Shown: positions 1 through 10,326 of the stretch, piece after piece | How the letters are laid out: each line of letters starts with the position of its first letter | Position numbering within the stretch: the first letter of the stretch is position 1 | Source: Lunularia cruciata | Taxonomy: Eukaryota; Streptophyta; Marchantiopsida; Lunulariales; Lunulariaceae | DNA length: 64,000 nucleotides | Direction of reading: 5' to 3' | NCBI GenBank assembly: GCA_948567375.1 | Contig: OX419755.1 | Span: forward strand, 129,001 to 193,000 | Made by a program: the position numbers and the translations under genes | The notes under the pieces: generated by a model | Database searches by the model: none | What the model was told of the DNA's origin: nothing | What the model saw: the letters and a program-made list of their open reading frames with translations, nothing else

Positions 1-473
1 AAAGGAACGTTCTCCAAAGGGTAAGCTGGAGAAACAGACTGATGAACCTAGAGATGTCGTAGTATCTGTAACATCTCCCAAAACACACCAGAACGAGGAT
101 CCTAAAGACCCAAACCACGGCCCGTACGTGTATGTCCCTAACATGGCCATCCAGAAATCACCAAGTGAATAGGCCCATGTCTCTCTAGGTCATGCGCCTC
201 CAGTAAGGAAATGTCTCCTAGTAGGGGCTTTTGGTAACCTCTGACTGCTGACATCGGTAATAACTCTAGATACCAATAGGCCAAGTGTGCCACATGATGT
301 AGAGAGACTTGCCTAGTAGTCTCATCTCTCTCTACATACAAGTACCTCTGTACTCGTAAACCCGCCTGTAACACCGCAACTAGTCCGGTGTTGATCCCAC
401 CAAACAACTCCAATAGGCATATCCCCTCTACTGGATACTGCCAAGCAATGAGTACGGTATCCAAAGGTATCAA
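1..473 (-). pseudogene. C5-cytosine DNA methyltransferase domain inside a gypsy element (partial, broken)
   Basis: Fossil domain of the flanking retrotransposon. Motif I is clear (LELFGGINTG, followed by an AGLRVQRYLYVERDE stretch that fits the AdoMet-binding fold). Motif IV is present as ISGWPC, containing the catalytic Pro-Cys, followed by GHTR. Motif VI is seen as ENVP close to the left edge. The order I-IV-VI and the spacing fit the C5 methyltransferase fold; the target-recognition part and motifs IX-X would lie outside the window. It follows gag and protease in the same orientation, so it was probably made as part of the element polyprotein. It is broken here. A host DRM or DNMT3 gene fragment is less likely because no host exon structure is seen and the flanks are retroviral-type. 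Confidence 0.82.
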
Positions 474-638
474 AGTAATCGCCTTTGGAAGCTCATCTTC
501 ACACTCATCTCCTGATGGTACAAAGGCTCCACTCCAAGCCTACTGCACCAACTGATCTGCATGTTGCTACAATGCCTCCTCTGAACTCCACAATAGAACA
601 TCCAAGGTGGATGGAACAATCCCACTTGTACTCCAAAG

Positions 639-1160
639 TCAAGTGATTTCCTCTAGTACAAGAGTATCCTTTGCATGGGTGTTCCCCTCCAACAAGTCAC
701 CAGGCCAAGTAACTGCACCGCTGAAAGCTAAAACTGATGCTGTCATGGTCCCGGACTGTAGTGAGCCAAGACTGGCACTATTGAAGTGTACTAGTAGGCG
801 ACATACCCGTCCCTCACCAGACTGCCAACCAGGTCTATAAGAGGTTATCTCCTCCCAATAGTCAATGCTGAAACCCATAGGGTATAACACTGCTCCCCCA
901 ACTAGCACATCATATGACTCAACTATCGTCGCAATAGCCTGAGCTCTCACCACCGAGCTATCAGTCGGATGACCAGGCTGAACCTAGACAACAAGCTCTC
1001 CACGTGTGATGTACTGTGTCAAACCACCACCAAGAGATGTCTGGATCTGAAATGGACACCTCTCCACATCGATCTTCCGTAACTCCAGACCGACAACTGC
1101 AGCCTTCCCCAACATAAGGGGCTGCGTACCAGAGTCTAACAAGACTCTGTGGTGTATAGA
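639..1160 (-). pseudogene. Retropepsin-like aspartic protease region
   Basis: On the minus strand just after the zinc-knuckle half of gag, translation shows a DSGTQPLMLG stretch, which matches the DSG/DTG catalytic signature of clan AA proteases. About 100 residues later comes ESYDVLVGGAVLYPMGF, followed by YWEEITSYRPGWQ. The latter resembles the conserved end of the protease region in Ty3 elements of early-diverging plants. It overlaps the end of the open gag frame and precedes the methyltransferase. The role would be cleavage of the gag-pol polyprotein in the particle. It is not intact as a continuous frame, so it is listed as a fossil. Confidence 0.6.
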
Positions 1161-3153
1161 CCTTCCCTAAAGGTCCCACCAAACAAAAAATCCCCCTCTG
1201 GTTATCCAATAGGACAACACCAGATATAAACCACGCTCTCTCAAAGGCCGGTCTAGCTGGCAACTCCTCCAGTCTAGCCGCTGCTGCCTGCCATAAACCA
1301 CTAGTCGCTGAATGGATCCCATGCTCCTCAACCAAGTCAGCTCCACTACCAACCACCTTTGCTCTAGTAGTAGGAACTGCACCATCCCTACTCTCACACA
1401 ACGTGACAGCCAACCGGAACATTGGGGTTGGGTCAACTCCCAATGTAAACATGTCACTGGCTGAAAACAAAGGATGCCGCATAATCAGTTGAGCCGCCCC
1501 CAACATCATGCTAGACTCAGTCTGTGTAGTAGTAGGTGGCTGACTAGCAAGTACTCCATCAAGTACTCCATCACTACCTACTACACTTGCACTGGGACGT
1601 CTAGGAACCATGGATGTCGTCTGTAATGCCTCAGATAGCGTGAAAGATTGGGGAAGTCTGACTTGTCCCCCAACCTTTCCTCTCTGTGGGTCCAACTCCA
1701 CTGATGCTCCTCTAGGCTCTGGAGCACGTACTGCACTCCTAGTCACTCCTGCAGATGCATCCACCTGTGTTGCTCTGCACATGAAGTCCAAAGCATCTCT
1801 ATCACCAGCATATGAGGTGGAAGCCTCAGCACCCAAATCTGATCTCCTTTGAGCAATAGCCATACTAGCCAATCTCTGCTCCAACTGCTCAATCCGAGTA
1901 GCCATAGCTGTGTCAGAAGTAAGGGCAAGTACTGCACTCCTACTAGGTGTAGATCCTCTACCACCACCTCTACCACCTTGTCCTCCATGAACTGGAGCTC
2001 CTCTACTACCTGCCATAGCAGCCCTACCACTCCGTAACTCCAGGTGTAGGTCAAAACACCAGTCACTAGTGTGACCAAATCTGTGGTAGTGCTCACACTG
2101 CCTCTGTGTTGGCTGTGATGCACTAGAGGTATCAGGTCCGCTGCCTTGAGTACACTCTCTCCTATGGTGAGGTCCACCACAAGTCCAACAAGCAACACCA
2201 CCACTCACTGGTTGCTGCTGACCCAAAAATGAGGGTAAGGGTCTAACTCCACTAGGCCCTCCACTCGCTCCATAGGATCTGGGCTGTCCACCCTGTCCTT
2301 GAAAACCAACTGGGCGTGGTGCACTCTGCTGCACTCTAGAAGAAGTCACAGCCGTGGATGAGGTCTCCCTACCAAATGCAGATGTCACCACTCTCTCCTC
2401 CACCAGGTTGAGCTCAATACGCTCAGCCAAACCAAAGACTACTGCCAAAGTGGGCGAAGTAGCCTGCAACAACGTAGCATCACAAACTCTACATCGCAAC
2501 TCCCTGTCCAGTATCCCATACCAAAACTGGACTGCCTGGGCCTCAGTAACTTCCTGAGTGAAACTGATCAGCCGCCTCATGCGAGTGTATGCCTCGCATA
2601 GGCTCTCTCCAGCCTTCCACTGGAACTCCTGCAAGCTCCTCAGCTTGTCAGTCCGCACTCCATGGTAGTTCTGCCTCAAACACAAGAAGAACTCCATAAT
2701 GGGGTTAAACCCCGGTACCACACCACCTCCTGCAGCGGTACCTCCACTCGTAGTAGCACTATCTCCAACTAGTGCACCTCCACTAGCTCCACCAACACTA
2801 CTCGAGCTAGAACTCGTGGGTATAGCTGATCTACTCTTGGCCACCGAGCCTGAAGTGATGGAGACATAGTGTGGAGACCAATACTGTCTCCATAACTCAA
2901 TCTCCTCCAAATGCGCTCTCCTGAACTCATGGTAATCATCCATTGGCGGACCCTCTAGATGCTGAAACAACCCCTTCCATGCCATGAAGGGTGTGAACAA
3001 AGTCGGGTTCCGCATCTCTTGTAGATCATACCAACTATCAAACTCTTGGATGAAGTCATCCAACTCAATGGTACCCACTGTACCAGAGTAACGCTTAGGG
3101 CCTTTGGAGGCCCCATAAATCTCATCCATGTCCCACAATAACGGTGCGGACAC
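961..3153 (-). CDS. Ty3/gypsy gag, 730-codon open frame with two zinc-knuckle-like motifs
   Basis: The longest open frame in the window. Residues about 1-100 are an acidic, aromatic N-terminal region. Residues 101-150 are a Ser/Gly-rich linker. Residues about 155-255 resemble the retrotransposon gag (capsid) domain, with FQWKAGESLCEAYTRMRRLI and a following RELRCRV segment. Two nucleic-acid-binding motifs follow: CWTCGGPHHRREC (322-334) and CEHYHRFGHTSDWC (353-366), then CFDLHLELR, typical of gypsy gag tails, and a Gly/Arg-rich stretch near 376-400. The first knuckle is one residue shorter than the usual CX2CX4HX4C spacing; the second lacks the second cysteine. The last part overlaps protease-like sequence read in another frame. 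The start at 3153 is the first methionine of the open stretch and is not proven. Confidence 0.75.
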   Translation of the reverse strand: MSAPLLWDMDEIYGASKGPKRYSGTVGTIELDDFIQEFDSWYDLQEMRNPTLFTPFMAWKGLFQHLEGPPMDDYHEFRRAHLEEIELWRQYWSPHYVSITSGSVAKSRSAIPTSSSSSSVGGASGGALVGDSATTSGGTAAGGGVVPGFNPIMEFFLCLRQNYHGVRTDKLRSLQEFQWKAGESLCEAYTRMRRLISFTQEVTEAQAVQFWYGILDRELRCRVCDATLLQATSPTLAVVFGLAERIELNLVEERVVTSAFGRETSSTAVTSSRVQQSAPRPVGFQGQGGQPRSYGASGGPSGVRPLPSFLGQQQPVSGGVACWTCGGPHHRRECTQGSGPDTSSASQPTQRQCEHYHRFGHTSDWCFDLHLELRSGRAAMAGSRGAPVHGGQGGRGGGRGSTPSRSAVLALTSDTAMATRIEQLEQRLASMAIAQRRSDLGAEASTSYAGDRDALDFMCRATQVDASAGVTRSAVRAPEPRGASVELDPQRGKVGGQVRLPQSFTLSEALQTTSMVPRRPSASVVGSDGVLDGVLASQPPTTTQTESSMMLGAAQLIMRHPLFSASDMFTLGVDPTPMFRLAVTLCESRDGAVPTTRAKVVGSGADLVEEHGIHSATSGLWQAAAARLEELPARPAFERAWFISGVVLLDNQRGIFCLVGPLGKVYTPQSLVRLWYAAPYVGEGCSCRSGVTEDRCGEVSISDPDISWWWFDTVHHTWRACCLGSAWSSD

Positions 3154-3730
3154 ACCAAGTGCACTCTCAATTGAATCAACTCATGTGTCGAACTCCAACT
3201 CAGAGTCAATCTCCTCCCTCACTGGGACCTGAGATACAGGTTGATACCGAGCACCACTCTGAGTAAACCCATTGCATACTGCAGGGCTAACTCCTCTAGA
3301 ACCTCCAAAGAACTCCGTCGTGACCACGTAATTGCAACAGCAAACCCGAACCACCAACTGCAACCGCAAGTCGCAACCGCAAGTGCCCCACCAAGTGCCA
3401 ACACCACCACGTGCCAACACCAACTAAACACCACCCACTAATGTAACTCTAACCGAGATAACTACACTAGGGAAAGGGCAACCTATAACCTGCCATCATA
3501 ACACGCACTCTCACGGTCTGCAGGTCATCACTTCCTGCCTCTCCGGAGAGAAACAGAGGTAGTCTGACTGGTCATCACTCTAGCCTCACTACCAAGAGCA
3601 CACCAGAGCACCAACGCTCAAAAGTCAAGGCACCTCACACAAACGTGGTGCACAAACAGGAATCAGAGAATGGAAGGGATCCAATCACAAGAAATCTAAA
3701 CGAAAACCCTCCATCTCATAACACAACATG
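3154..3730 (-). other. Untranslated leader of the methyltransferase element
   Basis: Between the primer-binding-site-like sequence and gag there is about 580 bp without a convincing coding frame. On the plus strand, bases 3360-3440 hold a C/A-rich stretch with repeated 'gcaaccgcaag' and 'gtgccaacacc' words. Nothing else is recognised. Confidence 0.5.
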
Positions 3731-3748
3731 GGACTGACTCTGCCACCA
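3731..3748 (-). other. Primer binding site-like sequence
   Basis: The minus strand reads TGGTGGCAGAGTCAGTCC, two bases from the LTR terminus. It resembles the initiator-tRNA-Met primer site common in plant LTR elements (TGGTATCAGAGC) with three mismatches over 13 bases. Position next to an LTR end and upstream of gag supports the call. Confidence 0.5.
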
Positions 3749-3750
3749 TT

Positions 3751-5979
3751 TGGCATTTCGTATCTAAGTTCTAAGCTACCAGGATCACCAAGAATGGGAT
3801 CAAACTGCCTCTCCTAGCCAAAGCTACATGTGTATAGATAACTGTGGCACAGTCACTAGGACATCAAGTGAGGGTGGACCAGTTGGCTAGGGCACCAGTC
3901 TAGGAACAAGAGATCTAGGGTCAAACCCTCTTGTGCACAATCTAGCAAGAAAGGCAGAATTTGCCAACCAATGACCAAGATCTACTCTAAACTAGCTAGC
4001 CTCACGCCACCAAGCTGGCTTGCTAGCCCTTCTGGACCTTCTAGGCCTTCATAGCCCACAGCCCTATGCCTCGAAGCCTCTAAACGCCGAAATTCAGCCA
4101 AATGAGGCCTTTCTTGTTGCCACTTCGAAACCTCCTCCAAAATTGGCAAAACTTCTCCAAATCTGTGAAAGTCCTCCAAACTAGCAAAACTCCTCCAAAT
4201 CTAGCCAAACAGCAAAAAGTCCTCCAAATCTGGCCAAACAGTGAAAACTCCTCCAAATCTGACGTAAATCTGATGTAAAATCTGACATAAACCCTAAAGA
4301 TAGCTGTCCGCCAAATCCCCCGCTAACTTTCCACTCGAGTCAAATTGACAAAACGAGTTTTTCCAAATCATAATTTCATGAGAAGAGCTTCCCAACTCCA
4401 CCTTCAATTTCACTTTTTGAGCCCAACTCGCATAAGATTGGTCCTGCCTTCACCTCCTGAGCTCAAAATCACAACACTGCTCGAAAATTGTTCCTTCTTT
4501 GCTCAAAATTTGGCCAGCGCTTCCGCACACCGTCCGCTTAACTGCCAAATCTACATCACTTGAATGAGCTTTTGCACACTAGGGAAACACAAAACTTGAA
4601 TTGAGCTACCACAATCCACCAAGCTTGGAGATACCACCAACACTCAGCGTTCCTGCACCCGATTTCCCCCTTACTTCACTTCTCTGATGTAATCAGATTG
4701 CTTAACAGTTTCAACTCAACTCAACTCAGATCAGTACTTGATCTGTCACTCTATAAACTGCCAACAACTGGGCACTGATTACAGTCAAGCCACACCCACT
4801 CAAGCATAGAGAATCCAGGTGACGCTCGCCGGCCTCTGTCCACCATAGCCACAAACTCGAAGGCTCAACATCAGAGAAGTGAGCTCTCTGGAGCTCACTT
4901 TGAAACTATACCCCTTGGACTCGAGCTAGCACTGAAACCCTAACGGTCCCGCTGACGGCACACTCGATGGTGCGAACAGTGCAAAGTGACGGTGGGTCCC
5001 ACCGTGAAGTAAGTACCCCGAACACCAAATCTGACTGTCGAAAAGTAGTCCCTGAGAAATTGCTAGAATAACTCTAACTACTATCATTGGAACTCCAGTG
5101 TCCGAGCAGCTAGATGCGGAACTACAAATGGCGTGACAGTTGGCTGACCGCCAAATCCCCTACTAACTCTTCACTAAAGCCAAATTGAAAACATAGGGTT
5201 TCTCCAAATCACAAATTCATAAGAATAGCTTCCCAACTCCACCTTCAATTTCACTTTCTGAGCCCAACTCACAACAAATCGATCATGCTTTCACCTCATG
5301 AGCTCAAAATCACAACCACTACTCAAAATTTGCTCCTTTTATGCTAAAAAATTGGCCAGCGCTTTTGCACACCATCTGCGTTACTGCCAAATCTCCATCA
5401 AGCAACAAGTTTTTGCACACTAGGGAAAAACTGAACTTCAATTGAGCTACCAACAATCCACTGAGCTTGGAGATACCACCAACACTCAAAGTTCTTGCAC
5501 CCAATTTCTCCTTGATTTCACTTCTCTGATGTAATCAGATTGTTTACCACTCTCAACTCAACTCAACTCAGATCAGTACTTGATCTGTCACTCTATAAAC
5601 TACCAACAACTGAGCATTGATTCCAGTCAAGTCACACCCACTCTAGCTAAGAGAATCTAGGTGACGCTCACCGGCCTCTGTCCACCATAGCTAGAACTCG
5701 GAGGCTCAACATCAAAGAAGTGACTCTTAGGAGCTGCACTTTGAAAGTATACCCCTTGGACTTGAGTTAGGTCTAAAACCCTAACGGTCCCGCTGACAGC
5801 ACACTCGACAGTGTGAACGGTGCAAAGTGATAGTGGGCCCCACCGTGAAGTCAGTACCCAAACATAAAATCTTACTATTGGAAAGTAGCCTCTAAGAAAT
5901 TGCTGAAATAACTCTAATTACTATCATTGGAACTCCAATGTCGGAGTAATCTAGATGTGACACTACAAATAGCGTGATA
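3751..5979 (-). repeat. 5' LTR of the methyltransferase element (with internal duplication)
   Basis: The lower end begins TGGCATTTCG on the plus strand, which is ...CGAAATGCCA on the element strand, two bases before the primer-site-like sequence. The upper end is the 'gctatttgtag / gccatttgtag' edge of the duplicated unit, reading TGTCACGCC in the inner copy, a start common in plant gypsy LTRs. Two readings are possible: one LTR of 2.2 kb with its first 840 bases duplicated, or a 1.39-kb LTR (3751-5138) with an extra partial copy beside it. No second LTR lies in the window to decide. Confidence 0.5.
4131..4290. repeat. Short tandem repeat around 'cctccaaatctggccaaaca'
   Basis: About six imperfect copies of a 20-25 base unit centred on 'tcctccaaat' with 'ggcaaaac', 'agccaaacag' or 'ggccaaacag' spacers, followed by three short 'tctgatgtaaa'-like words. 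It lies inside the LTR next to the tandem 840-bp units. Confidence 0.75.
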
Positions 5980-5980
5980 G
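4301..5980. repeat. Tandem direct duplication, two units of 840 bp
   Basis: Unit 1 is 4301-5140 and unit 2 is 5141-5980. Both begin 'gctgnccgccaaatcccc' and end near 'actacaaat.gcgtga.ag', and the two align along their whole length, roughly 85-90% identical by eye. Each unit holds a plus-strand TATA-like word 'ctctataaac' (about 4750-4760 and 5590-5600) after a 'tcaactcaactcaactcagatcag' stretch, and a palindromic 'gtgggtcccac' or 'gtgggccccac' core. The TATA-like word faces away from the element's coding strand. Confidence 0.8.
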
Positions 5981-5981
5981 T

Positions 5982-6696
5982 CTACTTGTTCTTCAAAATT
6001 ACAATGTATTTTGCAACCTTCTTCATGTAAATGGTCAATGCATAAGCATTGTTGGAAAATGAGAAGATGAACCTCTTATAGTACCTAACCACCTCCAAGA
6101 ATTGGGATAACTTTGTCAAGCTTGAAAGGAATGGAAGCTTTGAGATTTTCCTCAGCTTTTCAAGATCCATTACTATTCCATCCTTAGTAATGATATGCCC
6201 TAAAATTTTCATAATAGACCTTGTTCTCAACCAAAGATACACTTCTCTATGGTTGAGTGATGTATTTGCTTCATCCAAGCATTGCAACTATTTAATCAAG
6301 TGCTCTAAGTTCTCCTCTTTGCTCCCATAGATACAAAACTTATTGATGAAATCTCTCATAAATTCCCAATGAAAGGTTCAAACAACTTGTCCATGCATTG
6401 TTGAAATGTAGTTGGAGCATTACAAAGCCCAAAGGCATGACCTTGAAAGCAAAAATTCCCCAAGGTATGGTGAATGTGGTGAGTTGTTGATGCTTTGGTG
6501 CAATCTTGATTTGGCTATAGCCATTATACCCATCTCCAAAACTATACTTCTCATGACCCACAACCTCCTCCAAGATCTCATTAATGAATGTTAAGGGATA
6601 GTAGTCATTCTTGGTAACAACATTGAGCTTCTTGTAATCAACACATACATGAAGCTTGCCATTTTTCTTCTTCACAATCATAGTGGAGACACCCAT
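5982..6696 (-). pseudogene. A1 reverse transcriptase fossil
   Basis: Two adjoining minus-strand stretches. The first (to about 6340) has VKKKNGKLHVCVDYKKLN, YYPLTFINEILEE and YSQIKIAPKHQQLTTFT, the fingers/palm of Ty3 RT. The second has ILGHIITKDGIVMD and KISKLPFLSSL, the connection after the palm. The order matches A2. It would copy the element RNA inside the particle. Broken in several places. Confidence 0.85.
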
Positions 6697-7002
6697 TCTG
6701 AATTCTCCACCTCAAAAATAAACTCAGCCTCCTTGAGCTTATCAATCTCTTCCTTCACAACCAAAGTTGGGCTAATATGTTGCTTTTGGTAGACTAGTCT
6801 TACATGTAATTCCACCTCTATTTGGTGCTCCTCTATGGTGACTTTCTTGAGATCCTTTTAACTAAAAGCAAACATATGGAAAAATTACATAAAATCTCCT
6901 CAAATCTTACCTTCTTCTCCTTGGTAACATTTTGACCCTACTTGAGGGTAGATAATCTCCTCTCTATCTCTTGTAGTGTCAATGGTGATGCATCAATGTC
7001 TT

Positions 7003-8700
7003 TCAGAACCTTTGGCTTAAGCACAAGTCTATAATACACAAAGGATGTACATTTGAATGAGATTTAGAGTCATTCTCCTCTGATGAGGTCTCTTCTTCCA
7101 AGCTTGTGTCCAAACTTGAAGCTCCTTCTTTTGAATCTAAAGATGGTGTATCTAAATGTGAAGGGTGATTAATATTGGTTATAGGAACTATAATCCAATG
7201 GTTTGATGGCCTAATACTCAAGTATCCTTTATGCCATTGATCAATTATTTGAACTACTCTCAATTATGGCATCCTAAGCAATAAATCATAACTTGCATCC
7301 TTCAGGACTCAAAAAGTCATGAGATTTTAAACTTCCATAACCAATATTACTACCTTGTCTGTCACACCCACCGGTCAGACTTGTTGCTCACTACAAATGT
7401 TGAAGGTGTAGAGGGTATCATACTCAACTTCTTTAACTTCTCATGGCATTTACCATAGATCCTTCATCAACAAATGAATCCTTGATGTTGCAATTCTTCA
7501 CACTTGCACCAATCTTGGAGGTATATTCACAAGCCTCCCATGGTGTTGATACTAGAACATTTGCATTCTTCTTTCTCTTGCTTCTTGTAGAACTCAAACC
7601 ATCCCTAAGCTCCTTCCTCAAGGTAGGATTTAAAGCAATCAGTTGACCCATTCATGGTACTTGGAGCTTCACTACCTACCTTCTTCTTTATTTGCCCCCT
7701 CATAACCCCTTCCTCTATGGTATGTGGAATTTGGGTAATTCCTTTGGATATGACCTCTACCTCCACACTCAAAACAATTTCTATCATTGAAATTGCTAGT
7801 TGGTTGGCCTCCTCTATATGGATATTTTTCATAATCCTTAGGCCTCTTCCCAATATTTTGGTCAAGCTCTCTCTTCTTGCATAGTTGCACTGGATTGATC
7901 TTAAGATTTGCAAGTTGCTTGTGATAGTTTGAAGGAGATCTTTTGGCGGAGGTGCAACAACAAGACCAAATATTACTTGTAGTGACATCCTTTCCACCAA
8001 AGGATCAGAAGCCCCACCATACTTGTAGACTTGTGAAGGATGCACAATATCTTTCACCACCAAATCAGTCTTATCTCCTTCCAAACTCTCTTCCATACTA
8101 GTTGTTATCTTGATAATTTCTATCTTGGAAGAAGATTTCTCATATCTCACCTTGCTTTGAATTTTTGGTTTCAACCCTCCCACAAAATTCTTGGTGAGCA
8201 TGGCTCTTATCCCAATCATAGTAGTCTCTACATCATTCCCACTCTTCCTCAGCACTATGTGAAACCTAGACTTTAACTTCTCCATTCTTTTTAACCTCTC
8301 CATTCTTTTTGCATAGACTCTCACTTGAATCCCTTTGTTTGAGGATAGTAACTTCACTTATCAATCTATCAAAAATATTATCTGGGAAAAAATTCTCAGT
8401 GAGTGTTATAGTCAAACTCTTCCAAGATTCCTCTTGTACATCTCTCCTCTCTCTTTTTGTATTCTAACTCATACCATGTAAGTGTTGTATCCTCAAAGAA
8501 ATTTGGTATTAATGAGACCCATTTATTTTTTCTCTTCTCATTGTTTCCTATGGAAGCCCTCTTGAACTACAAAAGCTCTCCATTCCTGCCAAAGAAAACA
8601 GGAAGTTTCCCCATCTTTGCATCTCACTACCTTTCTCCTCTCTCTGTATTTTTTGTTTATTTCCTCTCTCACCCTAGAACTAATAAATTATATACATGAT
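7003..8700 (-). pseudogene. A1 gag and protease fossil
   Basis: The region 7605-8357 is an open 250-codon gag stretch with IGIRAMLTKNFVGGLKPKIQSK, a capsid-like segment shared with A2 (GAMLTKNFVGGLRPQVRSQ). A zinc-knuckle relic (CFECGGRGHIQRN) reads at about 7730-7790. The 7433-7651 stretch holds the start of the protease (VNAM context, as in A2), and 7003-7263 covers IIDQWHKGYLSIRPSN, the protease-to-RT linker. Sequence to 8700 aligns with the A2 gag start but is weakly coding. Broken. Confidence 0.75.
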
Positions 8701-9984
8701 TCACCATTTGGGAGTAGTCTATTGTAGGTAGTACAAAGGGTTCAGGTTGCTCCATGATTTCTATGGCATGATGAAATCCAAAGGTGCAAATTAAGCAAAC
8801 TCTCATGGATATTTTATCCATCAATTGAAAGATTATCACTAATCTTGAGAGGTTTTTGATGAAGGTGGTAGTTTCTCTATAGCGGTACTTTGACTTTCTC
8901 CAACATCCTTAACCAAGGTCTCAAACAATGTTACTATACCTTTACACTCATGGCTCTGTGGAAGTCTTTCCACTCCACAAACCTCACACAACTCCTTGAT
9001 CCTATATCTCCTTCCTCACAATCTTGGTGAAGAAGGTCCAACATGCAATCCCAAGTCAACTAAGCTCCTCCTTCCTCTCAATCTCTTGCTCTCAAGACTT
9101 AATCAATATGAATTTTCTTAGTGTCCTTTCTCTCCACATAAGAAGCACTTAGAACCACTCTTTCCTCCAAACAATGAAGATCTTTGAATCCTCCCAATAT
9201 TCTCTTCAAATTCTACTCTAGGCTCTTTATTCTCCAAATTAACCACTATTATCACTTCAACTCCCTAAGGAACCTAACATGACCTTTATTTTCACTCATG
9301 GTGGCTCTCCATGCTCCCAAGATGAGTTTAAATACTCAAACATGCTTTTGGTTGAACCTACATTCCTCATTCACGAGAACTTAACTTTCCTAAAATGACC
9401 ACTCCTCACATTGTCAACCAACTCTTCCCAAATACAATTCTTAGACCCTTGAAATTTTTAAAATTGGTTTAGCACCCTAGGTTGTCCTCTCTTGTAAAAT
9501 ATCAGCTCTTTTCATCAAGCCATTTAGCTTTAGCATCTTTCTATTCAGCACACATCTTTCAGATTTGGTCTAAAAACCACCCCTTCACTTTAGAAATTCA
9601 TAACTTCTTATGCAAGCATGATATATCTCTTATTCTTTGGCTAAAAGTTAGGATATTTTATATTAAATTATTTTGAGATTTTGGAAAAAAATTAATGAAA
9701 CAGGAAGATTAAGAAATGGAAGACTCTGTATAAAATTCCAAAGAGCATATAGTTTGTGAGAACATTTCACCCTACCACCTTCCAAAAATTCTAGCTCAAT
9801 GCCTGTAGTAGCCGTTACAATAATTTCAAGTGTCCCAAATAGGAGATAATCTAAGCTATCCTCTATGAAAACTTCAAGTCCAGATTTTAAACTTGAGATT
9901 TTGCTCAAAATCATTGTGATCCCCAAAATTTGCAATCCATCTCATACAATATCTCCAAATCTTCTCATGTGTATAGTATGTCAC
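8701..9984 (-). other. A1 gag N-terminal remnants and leader
   Basis: No good frame. The stretch 9663-9935 matches the corresponding A2 leader (53517-53768) at both DNA and translated level, so this is the untranslated leader and decayed start of gag. Nothing else is recognised. Confidence 0.6.
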
Positions 9985-10326
9985 CTAAAAAATACCTAAG
10001 AAGGCATGGAATCCCAACTCCATCTCACTCCTCCAACGCTAGGACTCCACGGCACCTCCAAGACTAAAGATATTGCTCACTAAAGAATTCAATGAGAGAG
10101 AGATAGTTGCAAATGAAATGATGATGAGTACCTTCTCACCCCTAGCTTATATACTTTTGAAAAATTTACACATTAAATTACTAATTACCTGAGTAATTCA
10201 ATTATTAGGCTAAAAGTCAAATAAAGTCAAAAATTCTAAAGAAATATTCAAGCACATGGGAATAACCCCATAAATAGGTGGTCTTATCCTCACCTACCAA
10301 CTAAGCCAAGGATTCCTTCACATGGA

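Larger units (their letters stand above)
1..5979 (-). mobile_element. Ty3/gypsy element carrying a DNA methyltransferase, 5' part, runs off left edge
   Basis: Reading right to left on the minus strand: LTR (5979-3751), primer-binding-site-like sequence, leader, gag, protease-like stretch, C5-cytosine methyltransferase. RT, RNase H and integrase are expected beyond base 1. The right border abuts the RT/RNase H region of family A copy 1, so this element appears to have inserted into that older one. The gag frame is long and open, but the protease-methyltransferase part is broken, with at least three breaks in what is visible. The element is therefore a fossil, although a fairly young one judging by the gag. 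Methyltransferase-bearing retrotransposons have been reported from charophytes and dinoflagellates; the resemblance to the charophyte type is from memory and was not tested. Confidence 0.8.

Noticed and set aside
4305-5138. 840-bp unit as a solo LTR of another element in plus orientation
   Set aside because: The two units abut directly without a clear target duplication and continue into the LTR next to the primer-site-like sequence; kept only as an alternative.
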